NCBI GenBank assembly: GCA_027563935.2
Contig: JANVAS020000231.1
Location: 14,836,001 to 14,900,000, forward strand
Reading direction: 5' to 3'
DNA length: 64,000 nt
From: Costus lasius
Lineage: Eukaryota; Streptophyta; Magnoliopsida; Zingiberales; Costaceae
Position numbers and translations under genes: made by a program. This document shows, one piece after another, positions 1-9,307 of the stretch. The notes beneath the pieces were generated by a model that was not told the DNA's origin, made no database searches, and saw only the letters and a list, made by a program, of their open reading frames with translations. Within the stretch, counting starts at the first letter, position 1. The number at the start of each line of letters is the position of its first letter.

Positions 1-605
1 GCTTTTGATGCACTTAAGGATGCCCTGACCACCGCTCCTGTCTTGCGCCTCCCTTATTTCTTGAAAGTCTTCGAGGTAGTGTGCGATGCCTCCGGGTCCG
101 GCATCGGAGGATCTCTTAGTCAAGAAGGCCATCCCGTGGCCTTCTTTAGCGAAAAACTGAACGCGGTTTGATAGCGTTACTCCACGTACGACAAGGAGTT
201 CTACGCGATCGTTCAGTCCCTCCGGCAATGGAGGCATTACCTCCTCCACCGCGAGTTCGTGTTGTATAGCGACCATCAGGCCCTCTCTTTCCTTAATGCC
301 CAAAAGAAGTTGGGTGCCCGCCATGCTAAGTGGGTCGAGTACCTACAACAGTATTCCTTCGTGATCAATCACAAGGCGGGTAAGGAGAACGTCGTCGTAG
401 ATGTCTTGAGTCGTGTTCGGACCCTCTTATACGTGATGCTCACTCGCGTCAACACCTTTGACCATGTCAAAGAAGAGTACGCCACTTGCTCTGATTTTGG
501 TGCCATCTACGCCGCCTTGACCGAGTCCACCGACCCCGACTCTCCCTACCAATTGTGTGAGGGTTACCTCTTCTTGGGGAATCGGTTGTGCATTCCCCGT
601 TCTTC
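1..605 (+). pseudogene. Ty3/gypsy pol fragment: RNase H to start of integrase region
   Basis: Frame 1 reads as the RNase H part of a gypsy polyprotein, open at the window edge. Landmarks are an N-terminal [12 protein letters not shown], then STYDKEFYAIV, LYSDHQAL, KWVEYLQQ and HKAGKENVVVDVLSR, which is the usual order of the gypsy RNase H domain. It runs on to GNRLCIPRSS, which in intact elements leads into the integrase zinc-binding domain. Two consecutive stop codons, TGA TAG at 169-174, interrupt it, and the usual VADALSR has become VVDVLSR. The coding text stops at about 605, exactly where a tRNA-Leu 3' end begins, so integrase is missing here. The integrase C-terminal end of a similar element lies at 1505, beyond one tRNA-Leu repeat unit. 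The two pieces may be halves of one element, which is inference. Confidence 0.9.
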
Positions 606-632
606 GCATGGGTTCAAATCCCATTCTTGACA
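606..632 (+). pseudogene. tRNA-Leu 3' fragment at gypsy junction
   Basis: GCATGGGTTCAAATCCCAT followed by TCTTGAC and A is the T arm, acceptor 3' strand and discriminator base of the tRNA-Leu(CAG) found complete elsewhere in the window (e.g. 14205-14285). The 5' two thirds are replaced by gypsy coding sequence ending at 605. Confidence 0.85.
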
Positions 633-1369
633 TTATCATCATGTAAACTATAACAAATGGAAGCAAATGGTCTTTATGTGTTCACTTGAGTTGGAAGCAA
701 AATAGGTGGATTTGACTTTTTTGGGGCCCTCACGTGCAACCCCTCATGTTTGTCACAACATTGATGGTTCATAGGCCATTTCATGCAATCCACATAATGC
801 TTCACGCCCGGGCCATGATCTTCATGACAGTGGCAATTTGGCGTTACGGCTAGGCAGTGATCTCCATCATAGTTGTGATGTTTCTCAATTTTTTTTGCGA
901 ACTCGATAGTGGGCTTCATGGCGGGCCATGATCTTGATCATGACAATAATCTTGCATTATGAGTTGGTTTTGATCCCCGTCATGAAGATAATCGATTGGA
1001 GGCTTCTAGAAGGTGGGGACTTGCACTACATGAATGGGGTGGGGTTATTTGGCTATGGTGTAAACTCACACTTGAGTATATCCTGTAACTTTCTTGTACT
1101 AGAAGGGTGGGGCAAGGAAAATATCATATAATATATAAAAAAGCACTTTGTTAGCTACTAAAGTATTTGAATGTTTTAAAAGGAATATATAGTATCAAAA
1201 GAGACTATCCCTCCATACATCAGACTAAATACCCAAAATGGAATTCTTCTTAAATGAAATGCATGAGAGGTGCCACATATGACTAGCCATATTTAATCAA
1301 CCCTTTTTTTAACCTTCGCTCAATATAAAAATGATAATCAAAACTTCAAACCACTTTATTATAAAATAT

Positions 1370-1451
1370 GTCAAGATGGCCGAGTTGGTCTATGGCGCTA
1401 GTTTCAGGTACTAGTCCGAAAGGGGCATGGGTTCAAATCCCATTCTTGACA
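1370..1451 (+). tRNA. tRNA-Leu(CAG), variant copy
   Basis: Folds as a class II tRNA without intron. The acceptor GTCAAGA pairs fully with TCTTGAC, the D stem is GCC/GGC and the anticodon stem is CTAGT/ACTAG. The loop TTCAGGT gives anticodon CAG (codon CUG, leucine). The T stem is ATGGG/CCCAT around TTCAAAT, and the discriminator is A. Internal A box (TGGCCGAGTTGG) and B box (GGTTCAAATCC) are present. It differs from the canonical window copies by AAG to ATG at the end of the D loop and by one extra G in the variable arm. No T4 terminator follows within 50 bases, so efficient pol III termination is doubtful. Confidence 0.75.
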
Positions 1452-1504
1452 TTATCATCATGTAAACTATAACAAATGGAAGCAAATGGTCTTTATGTGT
1501 TCCC

Positions 1505-1904
1505 ATGGAGTCTCACCTCTCCCCGCATGCATATTCCCTTGCTCAGCATATTTCTAGTCTGCATGATGAGATCCGGCGTGGTATCTTTTCGGGCAACATT
1601 CATAATGCAATGAAGGTCAACGAGCATCGTAGGCCACGTCATTTCTCTATAGGTGAGCTGGTGACGGTGCATATCCACCCGAGTGTTCAACCCTGAAGGC
1701 ACTTTGCAGCCACGATGGCCCCACTTCGATGTGCATTGCCCCCCCTACCATGTTGCTCCACCCCATGACGACCCAAAGGAGCCCAAGAAGGTGGAAATCC
1801 GGCAATCCCAACGCCAAAGTAAGCCCCCGGACCATTTCTTAGGCGTCATTAGCCCTCTTTCCATCCATACCGAAGTGGCGCAGCCCAAGGGCACTACGAG
1901 CTGA
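1505..1904 (+). pseudogene. Ty3/gypsy integrase C-terminal fragment
   Basis: Reads as the end of a gypsy polyprotein. HISSLHDEIRRGI, then NEHRRPRHFSIGELVTVHIHP, is the C-terminal part of integrase, with the 'GDLVWVHIRPERFP'-type motif. The frame shifts at about 1683, after which NPEGTLQPRWPHFDVH and a proline/lysine-rich tail run to a stop at 1902-1904. It starts abruptly at the tRNA-Leu repeat boundary (1504/1505), so the catalytic integrase core is absent. A near-identical copy sits at 15157-15556. Confidence 0.8.
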
Positions 1905-2864
1905 CCCCCAGAAGATCCAACCATAGGTGGGCCGCATAATTTGATTAGCAACACGGCCCAAGAACGAGCCGCGACGGTGGTGATCCAGCCCACAACATCG
2001 AAGTTCTGCTGTTTTGTTGCCGTATGCTCGGAGCGCGTCTAAATCACACTCGTACAAGGACGCAGAATCACGTGACCAGCTTCGGAGAATATTAGGTAGT
2101 TGTTATTCTTTGTCTTGTAGTTGCAGCTTGACCACTTTTGTGGCCTGCAAGAGTTGGTAGGTGGTTAGAGTTGAGTGTCTCTAGTGTATTTTGTTTGTCC
2201 CCTCCCCTCTTATTCTATAAAAGAGGAGGTAGGGCTAAGTGTTATGTAGTTCTCTTTGGTGTTTGTGAGATCTCCTGGTGAGCTGAGAGTCACCAGCGGT
2301 TGTGAAGACAAGCCGGAGTCTTGCCTTTGTCATGTTTGGGTCGAAGACGTCTCTTTGATTCCAAGTTGTTCCGTTTTCGGTTTGAAGTAAATCCCACCCT
2401 TCCGGTCGGTCAGGTTCGCCTGTTTGTCATTCTCTTGCACGTTTCGTTGTTGCGATTTTTCTCCTTTCTCCTTCACCCACGGCCGTCCATCCATCGGAGG
2501 CATGGAATCTCTTGTCTTGGTTTGTTTCAGCTGCGTAGGCGTGCGAGCTGAACCCCGCACAACCGTAATCCCCGAACGCCGACTAAGCTTAAAACGCGCT
2601 AAGAGAGCTGCAGGAATTCGCTTAATTTGCTATGAGGTTAGTGCGCTGTATTATTTAGTTGGGTGTCGTTCTCTTCATTCGCATTCGTGTTGCCCTAATC
2701 AAACTCGTCGCTATCTTCGTCATGTTTTCTACCGGCTTCCTTGCACCTTTCCGACGCATTTTCTCTTTCCTCGTCTCACGACCCTCTCCCATTTTTATCG
2801 CGCATTGTGTAAAACCCTAGAGTATGGCTTAAGGACCCCCACACCTGTTAGTTGCTACATCAAA
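1905..2864 (+). repeat. 3' non-coding region and LTR of the gypsy element
   Basis: A non-coding stretch follows the gypsy polyprotein end and carries a promoter-like TCTATAAAAG (2214-2223), as expected inside an LTR. The LTR start is not certain; it probably lies near 2090-2100, shortly before TGTTATTCTTTG. The right edge is set by the start of G-element LTR sequence at about 2865. The open frame of 158 codons at 2424-2900 spans this junction and shows no known domain. The copy at 15557-16516 is almost identical. Confidence 0.6.
2214..2223 (+). promoter_or_regulatory. TATA box of gypsy LTR
   Basis: TCTATAAAAG lies downstream of a pyrimidine-rich run (CCCCTCCCCTC), in the position expected of an LTR promoter. 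It is conserved in the duplicate at 15866-15875. Confidence 0.5.
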
Positions 2865-3228
2865 GGGACTACCCTTTCTTCTGGGGAGAGGCTTGCTTAG
2901 CATTTATTTGCTAACCCGTGAGGGATGTTGTGCAGTTGCAGTTTAGGAGGAGTCAGATCGTTCAGCAAATCCCCGCAAGCGCAGTTACGCTTGAAGTGAC
3001 TCAGGTGGCCCGAGTTTCCATGAGATAGTTGTTATAGTTTAGTTATTAGTTACTTTTGTTATTTAGTTATTCTTTAAAAGCTAAAGTGATAGCTAGTTGA
3101 AACAGTTGTACACCTTTTTGGTATTAATTTTTTGTCACTCTTAGATTTGATTTTATAAAGTGATATGTTTTCTTCCGTACTTCTTGGATTTAGATTAATT
3201 ATCTTGAATTGCTTAAGGAGGTGTAACA
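2865..3228 (+). repeat. G element 5' LTR, 3' remnant
   Basis: Aligns with 6232-6595, the end of the 3' LTR, over 364 bp with scattered substitutions. It ends GGAGGTGTAACA just before the primer site. Sequence left of 2865 does not match the 3' LTR, so about 1.84 kb of the 5' LTR is missing and replaced by the other gypsy LTR. Confidence 0.8.
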
Positions 3229-3231
3229 TTT

Positions 3232-3243
3232 TGGTATTAGAGG
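3232..3243 (+). other. Primer binding site of G (tRNA-Met type)
   Basis: TGGTATTAGAGG, 3 nt after the LTR end, is one or two changes from the initiator tRNA-Met complement TGGTATCAGAGC used by many plant LTR elements. Confidence 0.75.
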
Positions 3244-3350
3244 AAAAGTTCTAGGGAACATAAGGTCCTTTGTTTAAACCTAAGGATTAGGATTAGGACT
3301 ATGGTGAAATTTTTGGATGTCTAAAAGAACTCTATTTTAATTTTTAGATC

Positions 3351-4313
3351 ATGGATCCTCGTCGGGGAAGAAGACCTGCCGAAGCTATAGCCAATACTAT
3401 GCAGTTAGCAATAGCCATAGCCCAGGCCATTCATGGATCAACAGCTAATGATAAGTTGACTGAATTGCAAAAGTTTGGTCTAGAAGGGGTGAGTCTGGGG
3501 AAGCTGAGGCCGAGGAGTGGCTAAGATTAGTTGAAAAGGGCTTTGAGCTTGTGCAATGCACTGATGAGGATAAAGTACGGTATGTTACCTTTACACTTCA
3601 AGGAGAGGCGGATGCTTGGTGGAGAACCCAGAGGGCAACTTTTGGCTAATGGTGATGCTGTGATTACTCGGGCTCAATTTGTGGAAGCTTTTAATGCCCA
3701 ATACTTTCCTGCCAATGTACGATCTGTTGAGTTATTTGAGTTTTTATCTTTGGAGCAAGATAAAATGTCTGTCAAAGAATATGATAGAAAATTTATTAGC
3801 CTTAGTCGTTTTGCTCCTATGATGGTAGCCACTCAGGTTCAAAAGATTGCTCTATTTATTAAAGGATTGAACTCAGAGTTAAGAACTTGGTTAGCCATGT
3901 TTGAACTTAACACTTATGCTGAAGTTGTAAGTAAAGCCCTATTAGCTAAGCAGGCGATGATTGAGTTTGGTCGAGTACCTAATGATTCTAAATCTTCAAG
4001 TGGTTCTAAGCCTTCTAATAGGGAGCATGTGTCTACTAAGAGGTTTAAGAATACTTCAGGAAGAATTAGACCACCTCAAGCAACCTCTAGGACTTCTGAT
4101 TCTTCTAGTCTTGTGTTTTGCAAGTTTTGTGGTGACAATATGTGTGCTTTTATTGTAAGCAACCGGGTCACCAAAGAATTGATTGCCCAAAGAGGAACAA
4201 ATCAGAAGCTAAAATCTTTGCTGTGTCCAGGCAGGAGACTCAAGACCCTGAGGTGGATATTCCAGGTAAATTCTAGTTTAATTTTGTTACTTATCTTGTT
4301 AATATTTTTGTGA
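3351..4313 (+). pseudogene. gag: G element gag (nucleocapsid), frameshifted
   Basis: The start MDPRRGRRPAEAIANTM at 3351 is in the context of a plant gypsy gag. A stop occurs near 3520, and the true gag text (EAEAEEWLRLVEKGFEL, then LQGEADAWWRTQRATFG) lies in a second frame to about 3640. It then returns to the first frame as AVITRAQFVEAFNAQYFP ... ELRTWLAMFELNTYAEVV, the Retrotrans_gag domain. A CCHC zinc knuckle, CFYCKQPGHQRIDC (4145-4186), is perfect but in yet another frame. At least three frame changes therefore break the gene, and the same ones appear in the copy at 17003, so they predate the duplication. The open frame from 3531 has about 35 out-of-frame N-terminal residues and is not a real start. 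Confidence 0.85.
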
Positions 4314-4387
4314 TGTTATTACTATTTGCGCACACTGAAGTTATTGATAAATTTGGAGGACCAAGTTTCCTTTAAGAGGGATAGTAT

Positions 4388-6595
4388 TGTTATAACCTAG
4401 ATTTTTGGAAAATAATTTTGAAAAATTATTATTTTATATTTTAGATTTTATTCTGATTTTTCTAGAATTTTTAAAGGAGAAAATAACTAAGTTTTATTAA
4501 AAAGGTTAAGTTGCATTCGCGGGGGCTCGAGAACCCTCGATGCATCGTTGTTTTTGGTTTAGCCGAACCACTAGGCTAATTCGCGGTTCAGTATAAAACC
4601 GCGTTTGCTTAATTTTATTTCAGTTTTAGATATGTTTTAGGCAACTAGTCGAATCGTCATCTTCTCCGACTTTCACGGTGGCTGAGTCGCCGCCGGCTCG
4701 TTTCTTTTTTTGGATGCATTTTGCGTCTATTTGAGGGGGCTTCAGTTCGCCTTGGGATTCGACATACCTGAGGGTTCTGCGAGCCGCAACGCGTCATCAG
4801 GAGGAAGAAATTAGAGCTAGAAGGAGTTCGCCGGAGTTGCAGCCTCTTTCACCTTCGGTACAGCCAGCGACAACGATTTCCCTTTCCTGGGCTACGATAA
4901 AGCTTTGTAGCAAGGTAAGATTATTTCTGTCCAGTTCTGGTGAAGTTTAATTAGGTTTAGTTAGGTTTTCAGGTGTTGAAGGCGGTGGTGCTACCGTCGA
5001 TACTTGCGGGTATTGCAAGTGCTTTGATCATGCATCGAAAGCTCGCCACAGCTGGCTGACGAGCTTCCCGGCGATGGCAGAAGTCTTCTAGTGGAATCTG
5101 GAGGCGAACGGACACTTGATAAGCCCTCAGGAGCTCGCCGGCGCAAGCGGCGGACACAAGTCCGACCGCCTTGCACGGCGGCGATGGGGCGGCGCGCGAG
5201 CGGCCGGTTTGGTCTGATTTCGGGTTTTGGTTTTGGTTTATTTGGAAATAAACCTGACTCACTGAGTTTGGAATTGATTTGAACCAGTTTAACAGTTTGG
5301 ATAGTTCAATTTCAATTTCGGCCCAGTTCTAGTTTTTGGACCGATTCGACCCTAATTCAGTCGAATCTGGGCCAGTTCAGGTAGCCGTTGGAAAGCTTAT
5401 GGAATTGCCTATCCAATGGTATCCTGTTTGTCCTTAGATGACTTGTATAATTTGTGTAATTTTGGTTTTAAGTATCGGTTTGGCTTGGTTCAGGTTGAAT
5501 CTAACTGGTTCATTGCAATCCTGAGCGGTTTAGTGGGTTCTGTGTCCGGTTCACTAGATCTAAGGTTGGTTCCCTAGGTTTTGGGACGTTTTCTATCTGT
5601 TGGTGGTCTCTGTTTTTATGTTTGAATCTTATTTGATAGAGTTTATGTACAAATTTATGTTTCAGAGTGATTGATCCATTGCTCGGATTGCATTGTTTGA
5701 TATACGATTTTATTAGCTTTTCAAAGGTAAGACCTCAAACCAGATTTCTGTAAATAAGTTTTGATAATCTTCATTCCAATTGACTCTTCTATTAGTATAG
5801 TATTCTACACATCTATTTACAAACAGTTGTATTTTTGTCATTGAGCACATACCCAGTTCCCTTTAAGGTTAGTATCCACTATGTGGACAGAGCGGGGTCT
5901 CAAGTTAGCATGCATCGGGATTCGTGACACATTGTAGCGCGTGTGTTCACCATGTAAGGTGGGTGATTCACCACCTTGTAATGTGTATTTGGGGGTGACG
6001 ACCCCACAAGCTAGTTGGTATTGCTCATAGAGGTTTTCATGTGTGATACCGGTTTCTGTATTTTTCTTCAGTATGGATTTTATCCACAGTTCAGTTAAAC
6101 CAGATTATGCAGTTGCATTATGACTTTCATTTACAATTTTCAGTTCATAATTATTACCTTTGATATCTAGTTTTGATATATCTTTTTATTCATGTTCATG
6201 ATTGTTGTTAGTTTTCCCTCCTTTGCATCTAAGGAACTGCCCTTTCTTCTGGGCAGAGGCTTGCTTAGCATTTATTTGCTAACCCATGAGGGATGTTGTG
6301 CAATTGCAGTTCAGGAGGAGTCAGATCGTTCGGCAAATCCCTGCAAGCGCAGTTACACTTGAAGTGACTTAGGTGGCACGAGTTTCCATGAGATAGTTGT
6401 TAGAGTTTAGTTGTTAGTTACTTTTGTTATTTAGTTATTCTTTAATAGCTAAAGTGATAGCTAGTTGAAACAGTTGTACACCTTTTTGATATTAGTTTTT
6501 GTCACTCTTAGATTTGATTTAATAAAAAGATATGTTTTCTTCTGCACTTCTTGGATTTAGATTAATTATCTTAAATTGCTTAAGGAGGTGTAACA
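4388..6595 (+). repeat. G element 3' LTR (2208 bp)
   Basis: Begins TGTTATAACC after a purine-rich tract (TTTAAGAGGGATAG, 4371-4384) and ends GGTGTAACA, giving TGTTA...TAACA inverted ends. It is non-coding; open frames of 60-97 codons inside it have no recognisable domain. It carries a TATA box within a short hairpin at 4582-4603. The copy at 18040-20251 is 4 bp longer. Confidence 0.85.
4582..4603 (+). promoter_or_regulatory. TATA box inside a CGCGGTT/AACCGCG hairpin
   Basis: A 7-bp inverted repeat, CGCGGTT ... AACCGCG, flanks GTATAAAA in the 3' LTR of G. The TATA placement fits the LTR promoter; the hairpin is visible but its role is unknown. It is conserved at 18234-18255. Confidence 0.45.
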
Positions 6596-6889
6596 AGTAT
6601 ATCTAACACTAATATACCCATATGTGTATGTTAGCACCACATGCCTAACCAGCCCATATACCAGTCTCACAAGTACCATAGCTGTCCCATATCCACTAAG
6701 GTACATTGACTAGGGACTAAAGTTTGAGCACAGATCCAATTTGTTTTCAGGGACATTATCATGCATGTACATAATCGCAGATATAAACAAAGCATAACAA
6801 TGACAATGCTAGAATGATATATAGGAAATATCAATGTCAAGTAGTACAAAGATTGATCAAGACTAGGTCTTAGGGCATAAACACCAACA
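6596..6889 (-). repeat. Copia A 3' LTR fragment
   Basis: Starts in mid-LTR (AGTATATCTAAC; the same point in the complete LTR is 10941) and ends ACACCAACA. It is followed by ATCTCCCACTTGCAC, which on the minus strand is the purine tract preceding the 3' LTR. The rest of the LTR is cut off by the end of element G at 6595. Confidence 0.85.
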
Positions 6890-9020
6890 ATCTCCCACTT
6901 GCACTTAGAACTAGAGGTTGGGGAACCTCAACCCTATATCCCTCGTATGACCATCATGCTTTTGCTATGCCAAAGCCTTGGTCAGTGGGTCTGCTAGATT
7001 GTTCTCTGTGTCAACTCTGCTAATCTTGACATCACCTCGGTTAATGATCTCTCTAATCAGGTAAAATCTCCTGAGTATGGTTCCTTTGCCTGTTCAATAG
7101 CCCCATTATTGTCACAATAGAGCTCAATGGCATCCACAGTAGTTGGAACCACCTAAAGATCAGAAATGAACTTCCTTATCCAAACGGCTTCTTTGGCTAC
7201 CTCATAAGCGGCGACATACTCAGCCTTGGTTGTAGAATCAGCTATGGTGGATTACCTAAAGATTTTCCAGCAAACAGCACCTCCATTCATCTTGAACACA
7301 TAGCCTACCTGCAATCTGAAGTCTTTAGAGTCAGACTGGAACGACGCATCAGTGTAGCCCTGAACACTGAGCTCTTCCTGTTCCCCATAGACCAAGAACA
7401 AATCCTTATTTCTTCTTAGATACTTCAAGATGTTCTTTATAGCCACCCAGTGCTGTGGACTTGGATTTGATTGATATCGGCTGGTTATGCTCATAGCATA
7501 AGCCACATCTGGTCTAGTACACAACATCACATACATGGTCAATCCCACTGCCGAAGCATAGGGCATTCGACTCATGTTGTCCCTCTCAACCTGTGTGGTG
7601 GGACATTGGCTCTTCGAGAGAGTAAGACCATGTCTCACGGGAAGGTATCCTTTCTTGGATTGCTCCAAGTTGAACCTCTCCAGGACCTTATCAATGTAAG
7701 TACTTTGACTAAGGGCTAGGATCCTCCTGGATCTATCTCGGTAGATCCTCACGCCTAGGATGTAGGCGGCCTCCCCTAAGTCTTTCATCTCGAAACACTT
7801 CCCTAACCATGTCTTCACAAACTGAAGACCAAGGATGTCATTTTCGATGAGTAGTATGTCATCGACATACAAGACTAGAAAAGTCACCAAGCTCCCACTG
7901 AATTTCCTGTATACACAGGTGTCATATTTGCTTTTGATACATCCATAATCTCTCACAGCTTCATCAAATCGAAGATTCCAACTTCGAGATGCTTGCTTTA
8001 ATCCATAAATGGATTTATTTAGCCTACAGACCTTACTGGCATATGTAGGATGGATGAAGCCATCATGTTGTGTTATATACACATCCTCTGTCAGCTTCCC
8101 ATTAAGGAACGTTGTCTTAACATTCATCTGCCATATCTCATGGTCATGATATGCAGCTATAACAAGCAGAATCCGAATGGATTTGATCATAGCAACTGGC
8201 GAGAAAGTTTCATTGTAATCCACCCCGTGGACTTGTTTGAATCCTTTAGCCACTAGTCTACCCTTATAGGTAACTATGTTGCCATCCATGTCAGTCTTCC
8301 TTTGGAAGACCCATTTGTAGCCTATGGGTTTTACCCCATCAGGCAGCTCAACCAAATCCCAGACTTGGTTAGTTGACATGGAATCCATCTGGGATCGTAT
8401 GGCCTCAAGCCATCTCTCAGAGTCCAGTCCAGTGACTGCCTCATCATAGGTCCTGGGCTCATCCTCAATGATGAAGATCCCGTCGTGTTGGGTTGATAGC
8501 GACCCATACCTCTCAGGTACACGACAAATCCTCCCAGACCTACGTGGGACCTGTGTCTGAGCCTCAAGCTGCCTAGCAATCGGTGCAGGTGGCTTAGGTT
8601 CCATCTCTGTGTTTTGTGGTTGCACTTGGACCTCGTCCAAGTCAAACTTTCTCTCACTAACTTCTTTCATGAGAAATTCTTTCTCTAGAAAGACAACACA
8701 CTGAGCAACAAAAACTTTGTTCTCGGTAGAGACATAGAAGTAGAATTCTTTAGTTTCCTTAGGATACCCCACAAACACATATTTATCAGATATGAGTTCT
8801 AGTTTGCTAGAATCCTGACGTTTGACATAAGCCTCACATCCCCAGATCTTGATAAAAGAGAGGTTAGGGCATCTCCCACTCGATACCTCATATGGAATAT
8901 TGGAGACACTCTTGGATGGAACGTTATTCAGTATGAGAGAAGCTGTCTCAAGTGCATGACCCCAGAATGAGGGTGGTAGAGTTGCATGACTCATCATAGA
9001 TCGAACCATATCCAACAAGG
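6890..9020 (-). pseudogene. pol: Copia A pol fragment (integrase C-terminus, RT, RNase H)
   Basis: An open stretch of 590 codons (7252-9024) begins in the integrase end (LLDMVRSMMSHATLPPSFWGHALE) and runs through the integrase-RT linker (RRSGRICRVPERYG). It then enters RT: GYKWVFQRKTDMDGNIVTYKGRLVAKGFKQ in two parts, IYGLKQASRSW, and the active-site box YVDDILL. It ends early in RNase H. The motif A aspartate is lost (MNVKTTFLNG instead of MDVKTAFLNG), so RT would be inactive. The remaining RNase H (to 6890) is broken by stops. The apparent N-terminal Met-Pro is created by the deletion junction. Confidence 0.9.
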
Positions 9021-9295
9021 GCAATCACCCAGTCCATGCCCCGCATAATCTCAACAAATCTCTCATGATGGGTCTATCCCACCATGAGAGGAGAAAATTT
9101 CCCTTCCACATATCGGTCTATCCCAGTCACGTGAAGAGAGCAAAGAACCAAAAGAAATTGAATAGAGGTAAGGAACCAAAGACTATAATTTTTGTACTTA
9201 GAAAAACCGTGAGCATGCAAGTATAATTTTCAAAAAACTACATGGCATGTGAGTATATAAAAGCATGGAAAACATTGTTCGAGGCTAACAAGTAG

Positions 9296-9306
9296 CTTTG
9301 ATACCA
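9296..9306 (-). other. Primer binding site of copia A
   Basis: CTTTGATACCA, i.e. TGGTATCAAAG on the element strand, lies one base outside the 5' LTR. It is the methionine-tRNA type with G to A at position 9 compared with TGGTATCAGAG in copia C. Confidence 0.75.
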
Positions 9307-9307
9307 C

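Larger units (their letters stand above)
606..1504 (+). repeat. tRNA-Leu tandem repeat, array 1 (one unit)
   Basis: One copy of a repeat of about 818 bp, from the partial tRNA ending at 632 to the full tRNA ending at 1451, plus the start of the next unit up to 1504, where gypsy sequence begins. It matches 14259-15156 almost base for base. The spacer (633-1369) has no recognisable gene; its short open frames recur unchanged in every unit and resemble nothing known. It contains near-palindromic ATGATCTTGATCAT boxes and an AT-rich stretch (TTATTATAAAATAT) just before the tRNA. Confidence 0.85.
2865..6595 (+). mobile_element. Element G, copy 1: gag-only gypsy derivative
   Basis: Order: truncated 5' LTR (2865-3228), primer site (3232-3243), decayed gag (3351-4313), about 75 bp of spacer with a purine-rich tract, then a full 3' LTR (4388-6595). 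The two LTRs share their last 364 bp and both end in GTGTAACA, which fixes the 3' boundary. No protease, RT or integrase is present, so it is either a non-autonomous element or an internally deleted copy. The missing 5' half of the 5' LTR means no target duplication can be read. Immediately downstream is copia A LTR sequence entered in mid-LTR, so G may have inserted into that LTR. Duplicate: 16517-20251. Confidence 0.8.

Noticed and set aside
674..919. Histidine/cysteine-rich open frames (minus strand) in each tRNA-Leu unit, e.g. also 13419-13754 and 46395-46730
   Set aside because: The Cys/His pattern looked like a zinc-binding protein, but no known spacing fits, length differs between units, and the frame follows repeat structure, not codon conservation.
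1370..1451. SINE with a tRNA-derived head
   Set aside because: The tRNA is complete with a paired acceptor stem, there is no poly(A) or simple-repeat tail, and copies are tandem units without target duplications.
2424..2900. Open frame of 158 codons, repeated at 16076-16552
   Set aside because: Spans the junction of two different LTRs, so it cannot be an ancestral gene; there is no recognisable domain.
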